Translations under genes and position numbers: made by a program
Assembly (NCBI GenBank): GCA_028565715.1
Contig: JAOXYC010219572.1
Span: 1 to 10,998, forward strand
Direction of reading: 5' to 3'
Length of the DNA stretch: 10,998 nt
Source: Phoronis pallida
Taxonomy: Eukaryota > Phoronida > Phoronidae
In this document: in pieces, positions 1-9,600 of the stretch
How the letters are laid out: every line of letters begins with the position of its first letter
How positions within the stretch are numbered: the stretch's first letter is position 1
The notes under the pieces: generated by a model
The model's database searches: none
What the model saw: the letters and a program-made list of their open reading frames with translations, nothing else
What the model was told of the DNA's origin: nothing

Positions 1-528
1 CAGATTTGATCAAAATATCAAAAATAATTTTTTCCCAAATTTTTTTTTTTCACTAAAATTGATTTTTCTAGCATAATAATAGTATTGTAGACCATCCTAG
101 AGAACATTCAGAAATAGTTGCAAATACCTTTAAGACTCCCAAGTCTGACTTGCATAAAATGCAAATTCAAAGACATATATTGAAGACAACTTACTATTTA
201 TGCTATTTGTATCAAAACGAATGTTTTTATCTCACAATAAAATCCTGCATTAAATGGGTTTGCAAAAAAGTACTTTTTCCTACCATAGAAGTGGTTTGTT
301 ACCTTTCGTAAGTCTTCTGCTTATGCATTTATTGTATCAGTTGTGTTAGTTAAATGTAAAAGTAAATTGTTGTAAACAAATTTATTCAATTCAATTAAAT
401 TCGATAAAGCCAAGGAAATAACAATACAGTTGTGGTAACTAAACTTCGTTTCTTATAAAACATTTTCACTAAGTCCCTACTATAAAAGACTTAAGTAATC
501 AATCATCCAAAGTCAAACACTAACTCAC
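1..528 (-). other. Partial intron after exon 17
   Basis: Begins with donor GTGAGT at 528 and runs off the window. AT-rich with no match to the next NIPBL exon in any minus-strand frame, no long ORF, and only simple T and A runs near 31-51. Nothing else recognised. Confidence 0.8.
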
Positions 529-683
529 CTTTGATTCTCCCATATTTTCTTTGGAATCAAAATCAAAATGTTTGCACAGCAAGCCAACAGTGAATAAAGC
601 CCTGAGTAATGTTGGTTTGCTAGCCTGTAGTGATGGGTTCTTGGGATCAGCTTTATGCTCTGACATTATCTTACACACAGCAC
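529..683 (-). CDS. NIPBL: NIPBL exon 17 of window (last one visible)
   Basis: From TGCCTACAG/GTGCT to TCAAAG/GTGAGT. Two bases complete a glycine, then 51 codons, phase 0 at the end. SKPTLLRALFTVGLLCKHFD, then FDSKENMGESK, matches human NKPALLRSLFTVGALCRHFD. The following human exon (start of the C-terminal sister-chromatid-cohesion domain) has no match in positions 1-528, so it must lie beyond the window. The plus-strand ORF at 551-784 is an antisense shadow. Confidence 0.97.
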
Positions 684-3600
684 CTGTAGGCAAACGGAAA
701 TATTTTTATCACATAACTACCCTTGTATTCGATGTCGTAACACAATGTTGTAGTGTTATTACATTCGGCATTGTCTTAATGTAATAACACTTTGACTTTA
801 ATTTTTTCGCAAATTGGCGATGTTATGTAATAAAATGATTCTCAAATTCATGGTAAGTAATAAACCTTTTATTGGATTGGACATTAAACATCATAGAACT
901 CACCAAGGGATTCTCCTCCAATAAAAGGTGTTATTACATCCTATTCATTGTAAGAATCACTTTTTTATTAAGCTCCCAGAAATGTTTCCATCCAACTGTT
1001 TCATAAAAGTTTAACCAGTGTTTATCCTTAAGCATTGGTTCATTTTGATTGTTGCGTGATGTAAAAAGCATCATTTGATGCCACGCAACAGTTGAAAGTA
1101 ACCAGTGGAGTTTTCACTTCCTTTGCAATACCAGCTTATGTTTTATGTCAATTAAAATCCATGGAAATATTCTGCACAAACCACTTACCAAAAAACTTTT
1201 GAAAACAGTCTTTGACTAGTTTATAATTATGAGACACTTTGTTTACAACAGCACCTAGACAGCTGACACAGGCAGTGAGAACCTAGGAGAGAGAAAACAA
1301 ACATTCATAAAATGACGGGATAAAATAAATTTCAATCTTCAAAACAAGTACTATTTATTTCACATTAATCTTGTTCACATGACATGAGTCAGCTATAGCC
1401 AATTTCATGCTAATATAGCCAATTCCCAACATGCTTCCTGTTTGAATTAACTAGCTTAAAGATACTCTCTCTGCAGTAAATGAAATCCGTCGTCAAAATG
1501 CAAATCAACTAGAAATTTTGTGTAAGAGTCCTTTGTTGAACATAACTTACTTGCATCCGAGTAAAATCTTTAAGGAGTGATTTGAGAGCTTTGTATCCAT
1601 ACACAAAATTTCTAGTTGATTTGCATTTTGATGACAGATTTGAATGAACGCAGAGGGAGTATTGAATGAACGCAGAGGGAGTATCTTTAAATTCTTATAA
1701 AGGTTCTGGATAAAATTGACTTCCAGCTTGAAATACTTAGAGGTAGATTAAATTTAAGTTCCTTTACCATTTGTCCATGTCTGATAATCAGTTTCATCAT
1801 GTCTGTTTCTAGTTGCATGAGGAAGGTCTCTCCAGGGTTAGCCATGAGAGGTACAACCAGTTCTAATATAGACGCTACATGATGCAGTACTACATTGTCA
1901 GCGTGTGTCTGAAATAAACATCACCATTAACTGGAATCAATACATCTTATTTATACAAATAAATGTATGCTTTTACAGGCCGGTAATACCTGGTTAAATA
2001 TGAAATATCCAGAGATATCGTTAATTTATAGATTGTTCACAAGTGTACAGACATTCAGGTCAAAGATAAAATTGACAAAAAAATGTTGGATAGCTTGATT
2101 GAATACAGCAGCTTTTGTACCATTTCTATTCAAATTCAATTTCACATTTGTTGCTGTTAAACATATCCAAATTGACCACTAGCTAAAGATGAACTTTTTA
2201 TTATAATTTTAAAGTGTATGTTCAATCAGATTGAAAAATGGTTGCTGCACATTAAGAGTAGAAACTTGTGTCCCACAACTCACCTTAAATGAGATATTCA
2301 AGTATGGCTGTAGTGTTTGAGCATGTGGTACCAGGATTTCTGGTTTGATCTTGGCAAATAAATACAGTGTTGATAAACATGCCACGAGTCTGGCACTACT
2401 CGTCCCGTGGCTCCCACTGGTGGCACTCTTCTCCTCCAGACGTAGGACATTCTCAACCAGACAGTCCACGATTTGACGACATGCTTTGGCCACGGCTTGC
2501 TGTTGACTCTCAGATTCTTTTGCAAAAAGCTGGAAAGTAAAACAATTTTGTGAAAACTTTGTCCATATAAACCAACTCTCTGACTTATTGTCAGTACAGC
2601 ATTAGATGTCCATGTAAACTATGTAGTGAACCGGCGCCAATCTTTGTTTTAGGTTGACTCTCTTTCCAACCTCCGAAACCAAAGAGCGATCAATAACTTC
2701 CGGTTTAAAAACACATTTTTATCGCTGATACGAACAATGATTCCGCAGTTTTTCGGCGGAAATAAAAAATAAAACGCGGAAAGAATGAATAGAAAAGGCG
2801 GATTTCCGCCGAAAGGCGGACAATTACAAGCCCTGTCATATTCACTTCAGTTTTCATGTTACTGAGATATGTCTGAACAGCTCAAAAATATTTTTCATAA
2901 AAAATTAACTAAAAACATTGACTTACATCACTCAATAGATGTTCTAGAAACTCAAAGCCTGTATCTTTACATGCTGTGACCACATCTGTGATATTCATTA
3001 CTTTGGTGAGTAGTTTATGTGTGTCCCTATCTCGCACTGGAGTGAACCACATGTTTTGGAACACATCATTTACCAGTTTCTGTAAAACAATTCATTATTT
3101 TAAAGTCGTCGCATGAATGTTCATATCCGACTCTGTTAAGTTGAATTCAAAGTAGTTCCCTTGTCAGAGTCAAGTTTAGTTGAGTGTGAATAGCTTTCGT
3201 GACCATCTCGGCCACTTCTTCCGTTCATCAGCCCACGTGACTAGGTACGACACCTAGCGTTGTTACTGCTGCGGAGTCAGCTGTTTGTGGATTGCAGGAA
3301 GTTCATAACCATGATCTCTGTTTTCCTGGAAGCCTTCACCTAGACAGCCAATTGGACTGACCCAATGAAATATTGTCAATGGCATATGAGAACTGAGTTC
3401 ACTTGTAAGTAGTGATGTACGACTTCAATCAGCTAGAATATAGGCAGTCCTAAGTATCCCTACTGATTAGTGTGAACTTCTGAGAAACGGAACATAAATT
3501 CAAACAACTTCAAGGAAAGAGAATCAATACCCACCTTGATGCCTTCTTCGTCGTTTACTCGTCGGATCATTTTCACACACATTTCAGGGATTTTATGGAA

Positions 3601-6600
3601 ATCCGGCTGATCCAGGCAAATATCACGGAATATTTTAATCACACGTTTCCTTACACTAATACCAGTATCCTGAGAAGAAATAAGAACATCAAACAATAGA
3701 ATATGAAATTATTCTAAATTTATGAAATCTTTGATTCACAACTGTGACATAGCTTCAATGTCACATGTGATCAAAACTAGCCATAACAACCACTGGTTGC
3801 CTGATGACAAGGCCCCATCACTGGTCAATTGTCAGTTCATATCATATTAATTTATTCCTTCATTTCTGAGTGAATTTGATAATGACTAAATGTTGCCATG
3901 ATGCCACAACCACTAATAATGAAAGACAACAAACCTCTTTCGGCAGACCAATTATTAGACTTGATTGCAAAATCAATTTGGTAACTCGATTGTGGTAAAA
4001 AAGTCAATGTTCCCATGGACATTTCATATTTCCATAGCAACAAGATGAGTTGCAAGAAAGGGATTCCACGTAAAAACTAAAGAAATAGTTAAACTTACAA
4101 GTATTCTTTCTGATAACATATCATAGTATTGTTCAGTGAGTTGTGGCTGAACTATGATAAACTTCCCTACAAGTTCTACAGCAGCTTCACGTACGGCTGT
4201 CGAGTGGTCGAGAAACCGCCCATGTACACCAGACCTCATGTCTTTCTGTAAGGGGACAAAAATACAGGGCATAAAAAATAAATGGTCTACAAATCTACTA
4301 AGGACTCCAAAGGCTAAAGTGAAACTTTAACCCCATTATGAGGTGTAAAAGGTCAGTTGCTGTCTAGCACATTGGGTGATAAGAATGAACCTACCAAGCT
4401 ATCAGTCAAATTCTGACATTGACATACAGTCAAAGAGATGTAATTTTCCAACAAAGTTTATCCATATACAAAATAGATAACACAAAGAGACATTTGTTAC
4501 AATTTTTTCCAAGATGTGGCAATTTTTGCAAGAAAAAAACTTTCATCAATTTCCTTAATAATGTTCTGTTAAAGATACTGTCTCCTCGTAGGTGAGGATT
4601 TAGGGTCAAAATTCAAATCAACTAGAACTTTTATGTATGAGTCTTTTGATGAATATAATTAACCTGCATCATTGTAAAAAAATTCAAAAAAAGTCGGTAA
4701 AGAGGTAAATTTGAAATCTTTGTATCCAAAAAAACCTTGTTGTCCGACAAGGTTTTCGAAATTTACACTTTTTTAAGACAAAAAGCTCATGTTTACCCCT
4801 TTACCGACTTTTTTTGAATTTTTTGACTATGATGCAGGTTAATTATATTCATCAAAGGACTCATACACAAAATGTCTAGTTGATTTGAATTTTGACCCTA
4901 GATCCTCATCAACGAGGAGACAGTATCTTTAAGTAACAACAACATAATTCCATGAATATATTTTTGTGTTGAAAACACGTTTTTAATAGAAAATCTGACA
5001 ATTTTTCACATTTTTCTTATGAAACCTACCCTAGCCAGAATGCCTGGATCAGCCTCTACCACTGCTGTCAGACACTTCATTGCCTTTGTTCGTACTGCTA
5101 CTGCAGTTTCACATAGCACCTTTAAGATCTGGAAAGAATTCGAGAAATGAAATCTGTGAGATATATTATTTATACTGTTTGAAATTCTAACAATCGATTT
5201 CATGATCAAATAAATATTGCAAAACTTGGCATTTTAAACCCCACTATTTTTTAATTATGTTTGGACACTTCTGTGATATGATGCTACTGAAGGTATGTTT
5301 CTTTCAATATCAAACTCAAAAATTGTTAATCTCCTTTCAATCATTATGTACATTGTGGTTATTTTGATATTTGAAAATTAATAATGTCATCCATAATAGT
5401 TGATAAAATAAACAATACACACTTCAAAATTGATCAACAAGTTTAACCCATACATTTAACATTTAACGTATTCAAATAACAAATTATTCAAGATAAAAGA
5501 TAGACTTACTTGTGTTAAATAAATGTCAAAACTGTGTGAGAATGGTCTGTTAGAAGCCAAGTACCTAGCAACCAGGCAGGAACTGTCGTAATCTAATTTG
5601 CATAATGATGGCCTGTAACAATGATGAAATATAATTCATTAAACAGAAAGTTAGCAAATAATGGAAAAACCTCTTAAATCAGAAAACACACTAAAACCTG
5701 GTTCACAGTTGCCGTAACTGCCGGGACTGCCGCGTCCCGGCAACCCCGGCAGTTACGGCTAAAGCCTGGTTCACAGTTCGCCGTAACTGCCGGGAATGCT
5801 GGGACGTGGTAGTCCCGGCATTCCCGGCATTCCCGGTTTACACGGTTCACATGTTGGAGCCGATCCGGCCGATCCGGCAACTGTGAACCAGGTTTAAAAT
5901 TTGGATGAATAACTGCTTCAATCCACAAAACTTAGATTACACAAATTATTTCTAATAAAATAAAGTGAAAATGGCATCCAAAACGATTTCACGTCATCTT
6001 TCTTATTAAATACTGTCTCCTAAGTGGTTTGTTAATTATTGATAATAAAAATAAATTATTTTTAAAGGTTAATTATTTTAGTTAGTACCAACTTTCCTCA
6101 CCTAAATGATGCGAATGCTCCTAGATTTGTAGGGACCTGATCCATCAGGAAATATTTACTCTTCTCCACCTGTTGTAAAATCCGCGTTGTTTTTTCTGTT
6201 TCCGATTCCTCCACTTCCGCATCCTCATCCTGGTCTTTTCCAGAATCTCGTGACGTGTTCTGTTGATTCGTGGCTTTATCAGCAGTGACTGTGGCGTCCC
6301 GGTACCACTGAGCTATGTAAAACTTTCTGGCAAACTGGATTGAGAGAAGATACATCATTAGATACCATACATTCTTAGCAGCACATGTTCTACTCAAATG
6401 TTCCGCATATAGGCAAATGGGCCCAAGTTCGGCAATAAGATGCTATACAGTAGTTGGAGTCAATGTTTGCCAAGTAACAATGCAAATCAAAGGCATAACT
6501 TTTTTCTTAGTCTAAAGTCTGGAGTCAAACTGTCGTGACCTTTCAAAACAATAAGGTCTGAACACGATTTAAACCAATTGCTTGTGGCTACTCGCCATAA

Positions 6601-9600
6601 CTCACATCAATTTTCCAGTTTCGTATATTCTTTTGAAATAATTTAATAATGTTAAGCATTGGGATTGACCATGACATGAATTAATTAAGATTCTTCTCAC
6701 CACAAGAGCAGGATCATTCTGTGAGTTATATGCTAAGTAATCTAGCATTGCCTTCTGTAGGATATGAGATTGGTCTTTCTCTTTCTCTTTGTCTTTTTCT
6801 TTGTCTTTTTCTGTGTCAGACTGTAAAAACAGAGTCATAAAATGGAATATTATATAAATTTCTGGTTATTAAAGTTGGTTAGGTGGTGTCTTTTGCACAA
6901 TTCACTGTTCACAAGTAGTTATGCGACAAACAGAATGAAACTTGCAAATAAGTGAACAGAATGAAATTACAATCCAGAGATCCTCTTAAATGAAATGACA
7001 AAACATACAGCAGGAGTTTTGTTCAAATTTATCTCGGCTTTTGACTGCATCAAATTCAATGATTAGATTTGCTTTTACCTCCACCTATCATTATAATTTA
7101 TGTTTTTTTCGTTCATTGAATTTTTTCAAAATATTGGATAGTGTACTGATTTATCATTTGCGTAAAGGATCTCTGTTTTTAACAATCGTTTACAAACAAA
7201 ATAGGTAAGTAAAAACAACAAAACAATCAACACTCATCAACAGCTGTAACATTTGGTTATTGATCATACTGATTTCTTATGGTTCCTTTTCTTCTTTTTC
7301 TTCGTCTTGAGTTTCGTCTTGGATGGGTCATTTATTATCTAAGCACGTTTGAATAAAATTTATAGCAAATCATGTTAAGTTATTCTCTTCTCTCTGCATG
7401 CAAAACTTTAAGAGTGTTGTTCATATACTGACAGAACAAATATTTATTTTTCAAACATGTGCATTTCTTTTCAACAGCACATTTTGTTTAACTTATTATA
7501 CCTCAATAATGTCTGCAACAAGATCTACACCTAAGATATTCCAATTAGCCTTAACAACTATCACTATAATACAAAACAAAATTGTCTTTCTTTTTCATTA
7601 AGCATGTTATTGCCTTTATACCTGAATTTTCTTCCAGTGAGTAGCGTACTGATAAATAAAATAAAAACAACGACCGTTTTTAACTTTAAATGTCAGTATA
7701 TTTTAAGTTAAAAACGGTACCGTCGTTGTTTTTATTTTCTTTATACCTGAATTTGTATAATTGCAATGTTTCTTAAATACAGAAAATCATTTTTTAAAAA
7801 TATGTGTAATGCCATCATACCTGAGGTGTTTTCCGACCACTATTAGAATCTTTATCATCCTCAGTGACTCGCTCTATAATCTCGTCAATAACATCTTGAT
7901 TGAGATGACTAGAGATGGCATCCTTGCGTAATCTGGCTGCCACAATACCTAGATAGTCTAAAGATGCTACACGCATCGACATCTCCACAGATTTATTACT
8001 AAATTGTTGCACCTGGAACAAAGAGACATTGTTTTTAGATATTATCAAAATATGAAACATATTGAGGTAAGAAATCACTATGATGAAAGAAGATATGAAC
8101 TGTGAAATGCAAATAAACACCCACTCTATTTGGGTGAGCGACAAAAAATGGCAACTTTTTTTAAATCGGTTTAAGTATTTCAAATGTTGCAGTCGGAATT
8201 TCAATTACAAATTACAACACCATCCAAAATTTTACCTGGCCATAACCATATGATAATACAACCTTCTAAAGACGAAGATCTTACCAATAATCGACCCAGG
8301 AGACTGAGTAAAAGTTCCGCCGCCGGCCACTCTGGTTTATTGACTGTAGCTAGAAGATCTTGAACGAAGTTCTCAAACAAAGGACGGTAATCATCTTCTC
8401 CTTTCATTGCACATCTAGAAAATTTCAACCATTAAGGGTTAGAATGCATTCTGATTCACTCCATAGAAAAATGGTCAAAATCAATTTTTTCACTTCAAAA
8501 AGTTATTGAGTTGGATTAATAAAAGAGCACAATTCATCATAATGCTGATCACAGTAAATTTTGCGATGTATTGGTAGGTGTTGAATTCAGCAATTACTTT
8601 GCAAGAAAGGCACAACAGATAGATCAAATCCAAATCGTAGCATTTGATGTCCAAATAACCTAAAAATTTTGTCACAAACAATACATTGTTTAATGACTTT
8701 TAAATCCTTCATTTCTGAAAACAACTTATTTGACATATTTGAATAATTATAAATCTTTTCTACTGGAATTACCTATATCCTCGGAAACATCTCGTCTCCT
8801 TCTCTTGAAGGATACGAGATGTCTCCGAGGATTTAAAGAAAATTAACAAGGTAATTCCAGTAGAAAGGATTTATAATTATTCGAACATTGTACTTTTCTG
8901 GATGGATAAAGTTCTACATTTTATTATTTAAGATATATTTTATCAGAAATAATACAGTTTTTAAAAGACTTTTAGTAATCCTTCCTTTCTGAAATCAACT
9001 TCCTTAATTCAATAACAAAATGGAAACAAATCACTTACTTTTTGAGAAATACTGATAGGAAATTATGTCCTGTTCTCATTGCAGTTTCATATGACGTGAC
9101 TATGACGACTTCCTTATCCACGTCCACCCCCTTATCCCCCTTGTGGCCCTCTTCCTCCTCCACCGGGGAGTTGGGCCTCTCCTCCTCATTCATAGGCAGC
9201 CTAATCACACACTGGATGAGTTGTAGTGCCAGGGCTGTCACCATCTGGATGTTCTGGTCAGAATCCATCCTAAATATATGTAGTTATGAGTTTTAGTATC
9301 TGTAATTGTTTCCCTTTTTAGCAATTTAAAATGGCCCCAATCCTGATTGTTGCAATTTATGCTAGGGCTATTCCAGCACAACACCGGTGGATGCACTTTT
9401 GTTTGAGGATAACTACCCATTTATGTCTATTAATCTGGAAATGTATTTTAACACATTTAAAAGAGTGTTGCTGTGTAACAAATGAGTGAATATCATCAAA
9501 TCTTATAATCGGAATACTTGTGAATTTGATAACGATGCAATCAAATAAGGGTCACTTAAAATTCATATTTTCGAAAAAATATGTTTACAAGGAATTTTCC

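Larger units (their letters stand above)
684..1188 (-). other. Intron 16, with several hairpins
   Basis: 505-base phase-1 intron, GTAAGT to CTACAG. It holds inverted repeats at 752-791, 832-965 and 1050-1090, listed separately. No coding potential seen. Confidence 0.9.
1283..1767 (-). other. Intron 15, carrying a MITE
   Basis: 485-base phase-0 intron, GTAAAG to TCCTAG. About half of it (1456-1690) is a foldback element described separately; the rest is plain AT-rich sequence. Confidence 0.9.
5613..6101 (-). other. Intron 8, carrying a GC-rich element
   Basis: 489-base phase-2 intron, GTGAGG to TTACAG. Contains the 200-base element at 5695-5894 and a possible MITE remnant at 6006-6021. Confidence 0.9.
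8415..9038 (-). other. Intron 4, carrying a foldback element
   Basis: 624-base phase-2 intron, GTAAGT to TTTCTAG. It contains the foldback at 8741-8882 inside a pair of direct repeats. A minus-strand ORF at 8490-8681 is AT-rich with no recognisable motif and is not considered a gene. Confidence 0.9.

Noticed and set aside
124-160. Possible short exon ending in CTTAAAG/GTATTTG on the minus strand
   Set aside because: The translation does not resemble the NIPBL segment expected after exon 17 and no good acceptor lies upstream.
551-784. Plus-strand ORF of 77 codons
   Set aside because: It lies antisense to exon 17 and its border; no recognisable protein features.
5674-5928. Minus-strand ORF with repeated CREC/CRGC-like text
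   Set aside because: It is a translation of the GC-rich tandem and inverted repeats of the element at 5695-5894, not a cysteine-rich protein.
7283-7330. Possible lysine-rich alternative exon inside intron 6
   Set aside because: The flanking sites do not give a convincing acceptor/donor pair in phase 0, and NIPBL has no such segment between exons 6 and 7; it is best read as low-complexity intron sequence.
8490-8681. Minus-strand 63-codon ORF in intron 4
   Set aside because: AT-rich, no motif, wholly between well-supported splice sites of NIPBL.
9042-9296. Plus-strand ORF of 84 codons rich in serine and threonine
   Set aside because: It is the mirror of exon 4; the acidic linker on the minus strand yields Ser/Pro/Leu codons on the plus strand.
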